In this document: in pieces, positions 1 through 12,738 of the stretch
Numbering within the stretch: the stretch's first letter is position 1
Layout: every line of letters starts with the position of its first letter
NCBI GenBank assembly: GCA_036785705.1
Contig: JAWUZG010000136.1
Span: forward strand, 2,542,001-2,606,000
Source of the DNA: Acanthornis magna
Lineage: Eukaryota; Chordata; Aves; Passeriformes; Acanthizidae
Reading direction: 5' to 3'
DNA: 64,000 bases
Translations under genes and position numbers: made by a program
Notes under the pieces: model-generated
Seen by the model: the letters and a program-made list of their open reading frames with translations, nothing else
Database searches by the model: none
What the model was told of the DNA's origin: nothing

Positions 1-1723
1 TATATCTCAAGAAAGAATGAAAGAACAGAACTGCAAGGTAATGTCAGCCTGGTTATTATTATGAAAATAATAATAGCATAAACGAAGTAAAATAAACTGT
101 ACAATAATGAAGCTGAAAGGTCATCCATACTCCATATCCCACAGACATTCGTGCATCTCATTAGCAGGCAGCAGTGCTGAATATCTGTGTATGGATGCGT
201 GAGAGATGAAAGCAAAAAGTAAAATGTTATACCGCTCTGTCACTTTTTTTAGGAAAATAGTTGACTTGAATATTGTCAGAAAAAAATAACAATCTGCATA
301 AGGGCATCACAGAGAGCATATGGTTTGCAGATAAGATTTTCTTTTGGAATTATAATCAAGCATGTGTTACTTTATGGCACAATTATAGAGGGAGATAAAT
401 GAATGTATATTCTGCATTTCTGTACAGATTTCTACAATGAGAATTAACTTTGCTGCACTCTTTACCTTTTTCTAAAAAAAGAAATTACTCAATTTCCAGG
501 CATGAATAAACAAACAACTTTTATATATTTGGAGGTAGTTAAAAAAAGGATAAATTAGGCCCTCCAATTATAGTGTTGCAAACATTTTCTTCATTTGATG
601 AATTTACAAGGATGCAAAATACCTGTGTGAACAAATAAACATTGCCTGTATTCAATTAAACCATTGCTTCCTTCATGCTTTAATTACATAATTAATGTGA
701 TAAATTAAACTGTTTCTCAGTGAACCATTCAGCCTAAGCTTAGAATTTATATTAGTGTACTTTGCTATATGGGCACAAAAAGTAATTTGGTTCATGAAAT
801 TATCTCTGAATTACTTCCCTGTTTTTCATTTCCATTTTAAAGGGAAAAAAATAATAATAGACACTAAAACCCAAGTTTCACGTTGCTGTGCTTTGCAGCA
901 GTAGAACATGCAGAAGAGCAGAGATATTTTTATCATACTTGGCCAATATATTTTCCCCATAAATTTTGGGCTAACAGAGATCAGAGTAAGATGTCCTAAT
1001 AGTGCTAAATCCCATCCTATTCCATACATGGCTCCATTTAGCATAAGTGAATGAAGTATCCTTCAACAAGGGCACTAAAATGGCTTGCCTGCAGGATTCT
1101 TTCCTCTATCCATCAGCACACAATGTGCTCTGGGATTTTTTTTATGCTTATTTCCATGTCATTCGCTTAAACTGCTCAACTGCCTGCTTCAGGAGGCTAT
1201 GGAGAACCTAATTAAGAGAGTCAGACAGATTCATGCGAGAAAGCTTCGTTAAGAACCAAGCTGCAGATTGCTGAAAGCTGGGAGGGTGCACAAAGGAAAT
1301 GCTGTTGTGCGCTCACTTTTCTCCTATAATCTGCCCCAGATTTCTGTGTCTATTGCTGTCAAAGAGGGCGTCACTCCCAGTTGGGAGATGGATACAGCAC
1401 TTTTAGCTCCTGCAGTGAGAGAATTACAGCCTGTCTCACAGGTCAGATACATTATTTAATACAACAAGAACAGGCTTTGGGCAACGAAAATCAATCACAG
1501 GCATCTGAAGGATTATCCTGCTTGATTGAAAGTCTCCTCAGACAGAGAGCTGGTCTCTCCTTGGGCTTCAGGACTTCAGCAAATGCGAAGCTGCTGCTTT
1601 ATTTACGGACTTTATTGCTGGTACAAACAGTAACTGTTAGTTAGACGTCCTTCTGGAAACGCTCCCTGTAATTTTCCACTTCCTTGCTCAGCAATAAGAT
1701 GTTGTTTGTAGTCTCTGCTAAAT
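1..1723. other. AT-rich unique DNA, no gene seen
   Basis: I see no gene, RNA gene or clear repeat here. The sequence is AT-rich, and reading frames are short and unlike any family I know. Around 650-720 there is a cluster of TAAT/ATTA homeodomain-type core motifs (TTTAATTACATAATTAATG and neighbours). This is common in AT-rich DNA and is only a weak hint of a regulatory element. Confidence 0.6.
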
Positions 1724-1800
1724 GTAGAGAATTGCAGATGGTTTGAGTTGGATGAGACCTTTAAGATCTTCTTTGGCCATAGCTTGCCAAAAGCTGAGAC
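1724..1800 (-). mobile_element. Probable CR1 LINE 3'-end scrap
   Basis: The plus strand reads like the reverse complement of an avian CR1 3' end: an AGAATTG-type start, then GGTTTGAGTTGGATGAGACC and a TTTAAGATCTTCTTTG stretch matching the usual 'gtttgggttggaagggacctttaaagatcat' pattern with several changes. Similarity fades after about 75 bases. It is a short, old, 5'-truncated copy with no coding capacity. A chance resemblance is possible because the match is short. Confidence 0.5.
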
Positions 1801-4800
1801 CATCCAACCATTCAGAACTTGGGGTAAGAAAGGACTGTGGAGCAGCTCACAGAGTTGCAGAGCACAAATCAACACCTCTGTAAATATCTTTGGTTATACA
1901 AGATCTCATAGCCTCACACATCAGGTGGGTTTGCCAATCTGCAGAGTTGGTAATTAAGACTCATCTTAGAGGACTATACACATCCTTACTCTGCTTCTCA
2001 GAAATTGGGGATTAGTGGGAAACACTTGAAAGAAAATTCTGGTAAATGTAGAATGGAATATGTGCCCTCCTTGTCATAATTATGCATCACATTTTTCCAT
2101 CCCCATTTCCTGCCATTTAATAGCGTATAGGAAATTCCTAGGGAAGACAGGGCCGAGCTGGGTAGATGCAGGCGAGACAGCTGGAGGCTGACAGAGCAGG
2201 TACAGCTGCAAAAAAGGGGCAGGGGGTGAATAAAGCTGCACATGAGAAGGCTACAAGATCATTCAAACTCCAGGAGAACCATCTGTTGATCCTACCCACC
2301 CAATTAAATTGCCAGCATGCACTTTGTCTCCCAGGTGTTAGATAACAAGAAGTCACCATTTCTGAAATCTCAGAAGGAAGCACCATCCCAGATGTTCATT
2401 AAAACTAACCAAATATTGAGTTATTTTTAATTATATTTGAAAATAGAGTAATTCAAAAAAGGGCTGAACATAGCACATAATAATTGCTAGAGGGCTTCTT
2501 CTTCTCTCCTTGTCCCAGGAAGATGGGACAATACAATAGTGTTTCTGCTAAGAAAACTGAACCCCTATGAAATCTGGAATGAGAAACATGGTGAGGTTTT
2601 ACAAGCTTTTACTGGCTCTTTGGTGCATTTGATTAAATCAATGCAATCTGTACTAAAACCAAGAAGTTTTCCCCACACAGAATCAACTAAAACATCAGAG
2701 ATGACATTTCAACTACTTGAAATTAATTCTTTCTTTTACACAACAAAATGTGGAAAATAAATACAGGGGAAGGGAGAATCAAACAACCTTTTACCAAAAC
2801 AAAAGTTGCAGAATCTTTTGAGACACGGAAGTCTCAATTCCCCCGAAGTGAGTGTACTTTAAGGACAGTTGGGGGATTGCACATTCTACATTCACACTTA
2901 GGGCAGCATCTCAGGAGAATAATTTCCTTTGGGAAGGAGGGTTAAGGTGCAAAAGAGGTGGATAACAGCCTGCCCCTGTTTTCAGGAGACTTAGAAGCTA
3001 AAGGGCAGATTACAAAAGGCCTCTAAAGAAATAGTATAAAAAGCAGATTATATATGGAGGTTTTAGGAGCAGAAGTGCTATTTCAGAGACTGTAAGTGTT
3101 TGGCAAGCCAAATTGAAAACCTTTAATCAAAAGCCTGTGCCACACTGAAATGTTTACAGGAATGTCACAGGTCTACCGAAAGAAAGAAAATAGACAAAGT
3201 ACACATTCTCTGTGGCTAAAAAACACATTTGAAAGAAATAACAATGTAAGAGTGCAAGAAAAGCTTCACTCTCTATTCAGACTTTGAATCTTCCCCAAAA
3301 AAAATTGAAACAGTATTTTTCATGTATTTTTTATTAATTTTTCTGATACAGTATTTTTTTTTCACTGCTCAAGTCCATCTTGGCATTTATCTCCTGGCTG
3401 CTAAATATTTTCATTCCTCATAACATGGTGCATTGATGAGTTCAGATTCCTGATAACTTTAAGAGCAGCAAGCTCCGTTCTCTCCTGTTGCCTCAGGTGC
3501 CACCAAAGCTTTGTCTAAACATCCCCAAGTCAGGGGTTATATAGTAACACCATGTTTTTAACTCTGAAGCAGCAGAAAAATATGAAAATATTGAAAGAGT
3601 GATTTCAGGATTCTGAAGCCTAGGTGAAACACCTAATTTGTCTCAGTTTCATCTGGTTCTCATCCTCAGGCTGCTGCAGTACCTTCAGTGGCACTTGGGG
3701 CAGGTATGGGATTGTCCCACTGCTCCCAGCACCTAATCTTGATGCCTGAATCGGGTCCTGAAAGGACCATGCTCAGTGTATCCATGGCTCCTGACTGTAG
3801 CCAAGGTTATGTACCTCGAGTCAGTGAAAGCAAAATCTCCTTTTTCCCTCAGAGTGCCACAGATGCTCTCACGTCAAGCGCTCCTTGTGCATGGTGCAAG
3901 GGATTTCATTCTGTGCGTGCGGTTTTGATCCTGCAGTCAAGAGAATTTCTTTCATTTCCTCTCTATTCAGCTGTTACCAGGCAAGAAGAAATACTTGACA
4001 CAGACTGAAAGCTTTTTATTTGAATTCTTGTGTAACCTTCTCTTTTATCAATTTGTCATTTTGCTGATATGCCTCTCATGCACCAAGGCATTTATTAGAA
4101 TCATTATCAGAGAGCTCTCAGATTACTTTGTTGTCATGACAAACTGAGTTGTGCTGTGCCCAGCTTGATGGATGGGCTGGATATTTTTATACTCTTCTGG
4201 AAGACACAACCTAGCGTTTTTGACACTCACAGTCCTTCCTTGATATGAAAACGAAGGCCAAGCCTGAGTGCATTGTAAGAAGCAGTGACTTCGTTGGCAT
4301 CAAGGAAAGGCTACAAGCAACCAGAAATGAAGTGGGAACTACTGAACACCGATCTAAACCTGAGGGGTTTTGAGCAACTCCTCAGTTTGTGGCAGGGTAA
4401 ATTAACTCTAAATTTAGCTGCCCAATAGCTTGACATTCAGTCTCTTCAAAGCAAGATACATCCTAACGTTTGACTAAGATTATAGAGAGAACACAAATGA
4501 CAACTTAAACTTCACACCAAGGCTTAGCTTCACCCTGATAAAGACAAAATCAACATCGGAGCAAGTGCACTAAACAGCCTTTGGACTCCATGAAGGTTTT
4601 ATTAACACACCCGATAGAACTGAGCAAGACATCCATGTCCTCCTCAACCAGAAACCTGCTTTTATTGCTGCAGATGAATCTCACCCAAACTCCACATCGA
4701 TGGTCCAGCTGTGCTGAGTCTGATATGGAGTGATGGAAGGGCCAAGGACCTGTGAGAGCCAAGGATTTCACTTCATCCTTTCCTTCTTTCCCCTGCCTGT

Positions 4801-6228
4801 GCCACCAAGGATCGGTCCTGAGCAGCAGCTCAGCCTCCTGCACTGCAGAGAGAGCAGTCCACGAAGAGTGAGAAGTTTTCTTTGTTCCTCCGGTTTTCAA
4901 GGGAGCATAAAGTATATGTTTTATACACAAAACAAAACCTTTAATTCCCCTTCTTAGTCTCAATTAATTATTTTTTAGCTCAAAGGAAAAATTATCTGAG
5001 TGGTTCTGTTTTATCTTTGCAAGAAAGATTCTGCTAGGAATATCTGGGCATGAGCAGAGACCCTACATATTTTTCACATTATCTTAGTCTTTCTGAGGCT
5101 CTTTTTATACCTCTGTAAAGCTGTGGACCAGTGGGTATGCACTGGATTTATGTCTTTGCCCACATTTCATTGGTTTAGGAGCTATTCTGATCATAAGTCT
5201 ATGCATTTAAATTACAGAGCTGTTGGGCCAAATTCTATAAAAGACAGGTGATAAAATAAATTTTGTTCTTCAGGGTCATTATTGCTGTCTGTAAAGTTAC
5301 AGCCAGCGTTGGACAGACATCAGTGTCTACTTTCAATTTCCACCCAAGGCCCTCTAATGCTGCTCTGCAGATGCTGTGGAAGCAGTCAGTGAACACAAGC
5401 TGACTAGCAGTTGTCACTGTACCATGTTTCCCTTTTCCAAACATGATTTTGTCATGCTGGACTAAAAAAACCCCTCCTGATATGCCCAGGAGCTCATCAG
5501 TATTCGTTTTTGCTGGATCCATTTGCAGAATGCAAGTCTGGGAAAGCTCAGCAAGGAATTGTGGGGAAAAGTGATACAAGCAGAAACTTGTCCTAAAAAG
5601 TTTGTGTCTGCCAGCTACAGGATAAGAGCTGGCACAAATAACAAATAACCCTAAAATTCATGATTTCTTACTTGTCTCCACAAACTCTCCCCATTTCTAA
5701 CACACCTGTCCCTATTTTAAAAGTAGGGTTTCATAGGAACCTTTTTCCAAGCTAAAGTAATCTTTAAATCAAAATAAAATATTCAAATGCTGACACCAAA
5801 AATTGGCAAGCCTAAGCTCATGGTTCTGCCAAAATACTATTTAAATAAATGTAGAGTATCTCATCTCCCTTTCCCTTCCTTGTTTCTTCTCCTTAACTCC
5901 CCTGTGCTTTGGGACAAGGTTTTGATATTCAACATGCTCATGTATGTAATACAGAGCAAATAAACCTAATGAGCACATAATATATTGAATATCTATCATT
6001 TAATGACAGCATCTGTTATATTATTTGATATAAAATATGGACACTTTCCCTGGTGCACTGAAAATTATCCAACTTTCATCTCTTCTGTCTATTTTTATAC
6101 ATTAACCATGCATGTAAGTTTTGTGTGATTTTCTCCCATGTGATATGCAAACTCTAGACTTACTTAAGCCTGAAAGATGCTGTTCTTCTAAAATATAGTT
6201 TAAAATAAAGAAATGTGGGCTTCACTGG
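1801..6228. other. Unique non-coding DNA, no gene seen
   Basis: No gene is supported. The longest frame (4550-4963, minus, 137 codons) overlaps a 75-codon frame on the other strand (4730-4957), has no recognisable domain and looks like chance. There are no obvious interspersed repeats. Composition is AT-rich with short T and A runs, for example near 3295-3360. Confidence 0.55.
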
Positions 6229-6309
6229 GTTTTTTTGTTGTTGTTGTTGGTTTTTTTTATTTTTTGTTCTTTGTTTATTGTTGTTGTTGTTGTTGTTTTG
6301 GTTTTTTTC
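6229..6309 (+). repeat. T-rich (TTG)n low-complexity tract
   Basis: The tract has a run of T, then TTG units, a second T run and another block of TTG units ending near 6300. It is an interrupted trinucleotide microsatellite. It ends about 50 bases before a 131-codon open frame (6358-6753) that is itself AT-rich and shows no known motif. Confidence 0.85.
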
Positions 6310-9300
6310 CAGAATAATGAATATCTGCAAACTTAAAAATCATATTACAAATGATCAATGAAGAATGCAGCTACATACACATATTTTATAATTTTGGGGA
6401 CAGTATACCAAAAAAATAATGCCCCGGTACAGTACTCCAGGCAATTCAAGTCTCCTTTAAATGGTTGCAAACTACACAAGAGGGTTTTTTCACAGATATT
6501 ATTGAGTGTAAACTATTTGAATAGCACAATGTTTGATAAACATCAGCCCATTGATTTATTCTTACAGATAAACTTCAGCACAGCTAATGGATTAGACATT
6601 CCTGAAATACGGAGGAACTCAGCATTTACTGATGAGCTGAGTCCATTAATCCTAAATAAATTACAGTGTGTCAAATACATAGAGATAATTAATCATGGTA
6701 TATTTATAGTGTATAAAAAGTTCATGGTGACACTCCATGGAGACTATTCATAAATATATTTTTAATTTAAGTTAGAGAAGTTATGGATGTCAAGTTGCTA
6801 TAAAGAAATGACGGCAAACTTTTTATTCTATATAATTACCAGGTAATATTATTTACGATTTGAGCAGCAGGGGACTGACAATTCACAATGCTGGGTCATA
6901 GATGAACGTGTATAATGCAGACTCAGTCCTAAGGAGTTTACCAATTAATATGGTAAAACATTAAAACATTTATTTTCAGTCCTCAATAGATAGAGGAAAT
7001 CAGGTTAACATGCAAAAGATGCTTCAATTATTCTAAATTAGCACCCCTTTTCAGTGAGAAAAAAGTAGTATTCATCACTATAATTGTTTCTACTGTCAAT
7101 AATGATAATACATGGCAGTTTTGAACCTCAAAGTGCTTTACCAACTTGAGGTAATAAACCTGCTAGCATAAAATCACTTTTAGGCAGGTGAATATTTGTT
7201 TTATTCATTAATTAAAGAATTTTTTTTTAAATATGAGTTTGTGGAGGCAAAAATCATTACAAGAAATCTCAATCAAAAAAAAGGTGACTATTAACCTACA
7301 TTAACTCCCATGTCATTTCCCAAAACATAAGGACACAAAGGCATTATTTAAATAGATTTAAATAAGCAACCCACCAACTACACTTTAACATCAGATTTAT
7401 GAGAAAGAGCTCTTGTGTCAGTAGGATTTTCTAGTTTAGCTTGGTCATGATTCTGGGTTTTTTCTGCTGTGTGACTCGATCTAATAAAATATATTATCTC
7501 TCCTTGAAAAATTAATGTCACTTCTTCAGTGGCACCTTCCAGGCCTTTATAAGAGAGCTTAGTCTTAGTTTTCCCCACTCATAGAGGTCCTTCACTAGAA
7601 AAATAAAATGGCAACATGTGCAAACTGAGGTAACAGACTAAAACTGGGAGCAGAATACAAATCATTCCATTAATTCTCTTTTTCAGCACACTAGGGGAAA
7701 AAAACAAAAAATAATCATAATTAAAAAGAAGAAGTAAATATAAAAGGGTTAAATCGCAAGATAATTTTTCTTTTAATTACAAACTCTATGATTCAGAGAA
7801 ATATCAGTCATATTTACACTTCTTTTTGGAATTATCCTCTCTGCACTCTTGTCATGCCCTGATATCACCTGACAAAGCTTCCACCACAGGAAAATACTGT
7901 TCTTTTGCAGTTTCCAAAGCTATATATGCATGTGCTTTTCTGATTTGTAGTTTGATACAATAAATATCAGGTTTGCCAAGCATGTTTCTTAAAATCCTTT
8001 ATGCTCCTCCTGGATCCTCAGTTGCTCTGGACTGGAGCCGTTTCATTGTTTTAAGTCACATTTCAAGGTGAACTCCATTTATAAGGTTAATACATCATTT
8101 ACAAAGGCAGAATTTTCTTAAGATTTGTATGATGAAATTAATGAAATTAACATGAATCTAATTCAGCTGGCCAAGGCCTTGAGGGGAATTTGTTTCATCT
8201 TTTTTTCAAGTCATTAAATTTTACCCCATCTCTAAATCTAATAGAGAAACACCTCCCATAAAATTGTGATCTGTTTGTTCAGACTAAAATGTTTTGAGGA
8301 CACCCAGCTCCTTCCCATCCACCAGATCCTTGAAGACCAAACTCATCCGTCTCCCTCTTATTTTAAAGCCCAAGAGCTTTCCTTGGCTGCATGCAGTGGA
8401 ATAAATTCAAGACATTCCTCTCTCTGACTGAGAAAAGGCTTCTTCTACAAATATGGATGAGAAATTTCATTTAAAAATATCTCCAGGGATCATTTCCTCT
8501 CTCTAATCATTGTATCTGCTCATGTAACTGGACAAAAATTCAGAAACATTTAAAGTTTTCCTCCAAATCATGAACAAAGTATTTGGCTGAGCCAACAAGT
8601 GCAAGTATTTATATATCTTAAATTTCTACTTTGAGAAACACCTGCAGAGTAATTTTTCTCATTTTTTTTCTCTTTCTTCCTTATTCCATAAACAAGAAGC
8701 AAAAACGTCATTGTACTTCCGCTGCAGACCTTTTTCTTGATGCCTGTTTTTGGGGAGTATTATCAGGCCTCAGAGATCTGGAAAAAGTCCCCAAATACTC
8801 TGTTTTCACAGCATTTCAGAGTTAGTAAGGTACGATCAGTTTTCGAAAAATACTATATTTTCTCAGTCTGATTTTATAAGAAATTAATCTCTCTCTACTT
8901 CAAGAATTTATTAATGAGAAATATTGAGTTAGATTTATGAAAATATTGAAATTATTTGAAAATGCAAAGTCGGTTGTTTGAGACATCAATAGGCTGCATT
9001 GAGCTGGCTAATTTAAAATAATGAATGCAGCTATTAGTTAAAAATTCCTACAAAAATTCCTATAAAGGTAAATAAGTGCTTTCAAAGCATCAATTTCTGT
9101 GAGCTTTTCTTTTTTTCAAGGGCCTAGCAAAATCTAGTACAGTAGATATAAAAAAGCAATTATGTTTCATTTGGCACGTAAAAAATTAAATTGCTTTGGG
9201 TTCTTGAGTCCTTAACTTTCATTTATTCAAACTGTCTGCCGCTGAAGAATGATTTTGAGAGACCACATTGATCACCTTGCGGTTTGGCCAGGGATCTGCT

Positions 9301-11059
9301 TGTGGAAAAGCACGAGAAAGCAAGTAGTTAGCAAAAGCAATTTTTTTACTTTCCTGAGGCCCTGTATTTCACGAGCAGAAGGCTTCAAGGATTTTGACCT
9401 CCTCACTTGCACTGCATCCTCACAGAAAATGAAGTGCAGGAAACCTCTTGAATGTTCAGAAAAAGAGGTGCATCTGAGGGAAAAATATATTTTCTTTGCT
9501 GTGCGGTGGTACAAGAGAGAATTCAGGACTGCAGTCTCCAAAGATGTGCAGGTTTACCACACATTTTCCTTCATTAAAAGGACACCAACACGTGGTTTTC
9601 CTGGTGTTAACTGGGAAATTACACGGGGTCCATATCTCTGTTCTGCTGAGGAATTCTGCTGCTGATCTGGCAAGCCACACCTGACTGCTGAAAGCTCAGC
9701 ACAGATGAACTAATAGACGTCTTGATCTTGCATAAACATTGAGGATTTGCATGTGAAAAGGATATAAAAGTATTTTTTTCTCTTAACAAACTGCTAAGGC
9801 TGCCAGGTAAAGCTCCACATAAAGAGCTGAATGTTCTCATTAGCTTTCCTTACCAGTAATGGACAAACCACAATATCACTCCCTGGAAAGCCTCACGCCA
9901 CACAGCTACTTGTTTTGGAGCTGGATTTATTTCAATAAATAAATCCCTTCATCTGCTCATCAATTGAGGTACCTTTAACTCTCAGGCCTTACTGCAGCTT
10001 GGGGATTTTAGATACTTGTTGTGTATCTAATGATTTCAGGCTTCACAAGCAAATTGCGAGGAAGAAGGCAGAAGCAGTAATTCAGAAAGCATAGCTGAGA
10101 CGATGCTTTTTCTTCTGAGAAAAGTAAAATCGCTTTTAAAAATTCAGTCTTATAAACAACAGAATTACTCATGAACGTGTATTGGATCTGGTAAATTGAT
10201 TTTACTGGGGAAAAAAGTGTGAAAACATTGAGTTTTTGAAAGTGGCAGTTAACTTTTTCTGAAATAAAACTTTCAGTCTTATAAATGCTGAAAGAAAACC
10301 TTTCACATCAGAAATGCTGAAATGTTTGTGTTGACATTTCCAGAGCAAGCCTTCTGAGTTTCCAGTTTGCCGTGGAATATTTTCATTAAAAATTAATGCC
10401 TAATTTTATTTACTTATGTTAAGTTATAGGAATTCAAGAAAGAGGTTAAAGAAGGATAAATTATGAAAAGACATAGATCATTTCAGGTTGAACAGCTTAG
10501 ATGAAGAAAGCCATTAGTTGTTTAATGCAGTCACAGGGCTATTTTACAGCCTCAGACTCATAAAACAAGCTCTGCATCCTATGTGGGATAATAAAGCAAC
10601 CTTATCTGAGGGGATTTTTTCCTGATAAAATCAGGGTTTCCAGATTAATTGCATCCTGGAATTTTTAAACTTTGACAAGAAGAATGGAAATGTCATAGAC
10701 GCAGATAATTTATGTCTCCTCAAGTACCCCAGGAGAATGAGTGGATAAGCACTGATATTCTTCAGAGAGCAAAATGCTGCTGAGCATCTTTCTCAGCAGA
10801 GGTTCACCTGTTGAACAGGAGGGCAGAAAGGGAGATTGGGCAAAGCAAAAGACTCTGCACAGCTCTCTCCTGAGTTTAGGGGCAGCCTCTGTGTGTTCTT
10901 AGAGGAGGTAAGGGCAGCAGGAAAGACCAGCGGCTCTTCTCTGGGAAATGCTGGATGGTGTTCGTGTGGAATTATCTGTCCCTGGAAAAGCTGTCAGAGG
11001 AGTAACAGCAGCAGTAGTTTTAATACCAATAGTCAGACTGGTCCAGCCTTGCATTTACT
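6310..11059. other. Unique non-coding DNA, no gene seen
   Basis: No gene is supported. The 131-codon frame at 6358-6753 and the 138-codon frame at 9249-9665 have no domain, membrane segment or family resemblance that I recognise, and the second is overlapped by two antisense frames. Around 7110-7160 the stretch with CAAAGTGCTTTACCAACTTGAGG resembles the tail of ancient amniote SINE/LINE families, but it is too short to name. Confidence 0.55.
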
Positions 11060-11098
11060 ATCACAGAATGGTTTGGATTGGATATTAAAGGTTGTTAT
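11060..11098 (-). mobile_element. Very short CR1 3'-end fragment
   Basis: The plus strand reads TATCACAGAATGGTTTGGATT followed by GGATATTAAAGGTTGTTATG. This is the reverse complement of the avian CR1 extreme 3' end ('cacagaatggtttggattggaaggga'). Only about 40 bases remain, which is typical of severe 5' truncation. There is no coding capacity. Confidence 0.65.
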
Positions 11099-12585
11099 GA
11101 ACGAGAGGAAGAAGTGAGGACTGTGGTGCGAAGGATATTCCAAAAGGGAGGCAAAGACTTTGATTTTCAAGCATTGGTGAATAGATAAACTCACTATCTT
11201 TATTTACTATGTTTAGGGCTCTGTCAGAAGTCTCACAGTCCAGCTGTCAGAAACAGGAAAAGAAAAATATTGGGCCAAAGGAGAAGAAACATTATCTTTC
11301 CCAAAAGTGTATCTGAAATTCTAGAGCCTGGGATTAAAAGGGTATCTCAGAATGGTTAAATCCTCTCATGCACAGAGAGGAGCCCCACATGCCCTGCTGG
11401 TAGGTGCACAGAGGATGGCAATAGGAAATGCTTAAATAAAGTGTTACCCAGTGAAGCTCCTGTTTGGTGAGTCAGATGTTCTTGGAGGATTCGGAGGAAT
11501 TATCCACGTGGTGCTACTGCTCTTAGTGCTGACCATCAAATTAAAGTTTAAAATTTACTTAATTTTACTCCTTTTCACTCCTTAAAATTACCATAATTCA
11601 CTCTGTAAGTGTCACACTCCCCAGATCTCCCACCCTCTGTGGCTGGGCTGGCAGGGATGGTGCTGCAGGAATCCTTTTTTTTCATTGGCACCTCCAGAGG
11701 TTTCTCTCGATCATGTCACAGTCAGGGCCTTTCCTGTCCCTTGCCATCCCCTGTGCTGAGGTGACAGAGGCACCTAAGGAGTTCCCATGTCCTGGGAAGT
11801 GTCAGCTTCCCCACACAGAGCTTACAGCTCCTTGGATGACAAAAGATTTGGGGCAAGGTAGCTATGGACAAAAGCAAGTTTTGATGAACTCCTAAGATAA
11901 ATTTCCTGCATTTTTTATTTCAGCTTGTGCTAGAGTACAGTCACCATTCTGCCCAGATGGGATGGGATTAATTGCTGCCCTCATATAATTTCCTCACTGC
12001 CTGCCTTTTGCTTTGAGCACGAGAAGGTTCACTCTTCTTTGTTAATTGTTTTCTAACCTGAATTTTGTATAACAATCAAATCCTATTGGAATATCTCCTT
12101 ATTCTCCCCACAATGCAGAATATAGCTATTGAAGTCTGTTCCAATACCATTGTAATCATTGATCCAGTAAGTTCAAAGTCTGACTTTTCTTTTTCCTTAA
12201 GCAGATATGCTCAATGTAATGAAATATCTTGTTCTGTAATAACCAGCTGTTATCTTAGTCTTCCTCCCAGTAGAGCTTGTTTCTAATACCAACAAGGGAT
12301 TTTCCACTAGCTTAATTATTTGATCTCATGATTCTGAAAGTGTTTGGAAGAAAAGCAGAGGGCAAAGTAAGCTGGTGTGTTTATTTTAATGGAAGAAGGA
12401 ATGTTTTGGAAAACTAAGCTCTGGTGATTTTCTAATTCATTTAATTTTCTGGATGATAGGGTCTCCTTAATTTGACCATCTGTTTATTAGTGTTTGAATA
12501 TGGATGAAGATGGGAAGGATATGCCTTTTCACACAAGGAAATGGAAGTGTGCCGAACCTCTGATGGAAACTTAAGTCACATTTTG
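11099..12585. other. Unique non-coding DNA, no gene seen
   Basis: No gene or named repeat is visible. Small open frames of 60 to 73 codons (11713-11895, 12065-12286) lack any recognisable features. Confidence 0.55.
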
Positions 12586-12738
12586 GAAAAAAAAAAAAAA
12601 AAGAAAACAAACCCAAAAGCAAAAAAAACCTATGACACACTTAGCTTTGTTCATTTTCTTTTCTGCAAGCTCAGAAAAGACACTAAGCTCAGACAAGAGC
12701 TTTTCTGCAGGCTCAGAAAAGACAAGCTCAGAAAAGAC
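12586..12738. repeat. Poly(A) plus short imperfect tandem repeat
   Basis: An A run at about 12586-12602 is followed by A-rich sequence. From 12661 to 12738 there are four imperfect copies of a unit built on CTCAGAAAAGAC and AAGCTCAGA, with spacing of about 15 to 27 bases. The copies are close to one another, so this looks like local replication slippage. Two overlapping frames run through it (12541-12741 and 12632-12853), but their residues (RKDTKL, RKDKLRKD) simply reflect the repeat. Confidence 0.75.

Noticed and set aside
4550..4963. A 137-codon minus-strand frame
   Set aside because: It has an opposing 75-codon frame on the same bases and no recognisable features.
9249..9665. A 138-codon plus-strand frame, among the longest in the window
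   Set aside because: It has no domain or family resemblance, is overlapped by two antisense frames, and its length is within chance for 64 kb.
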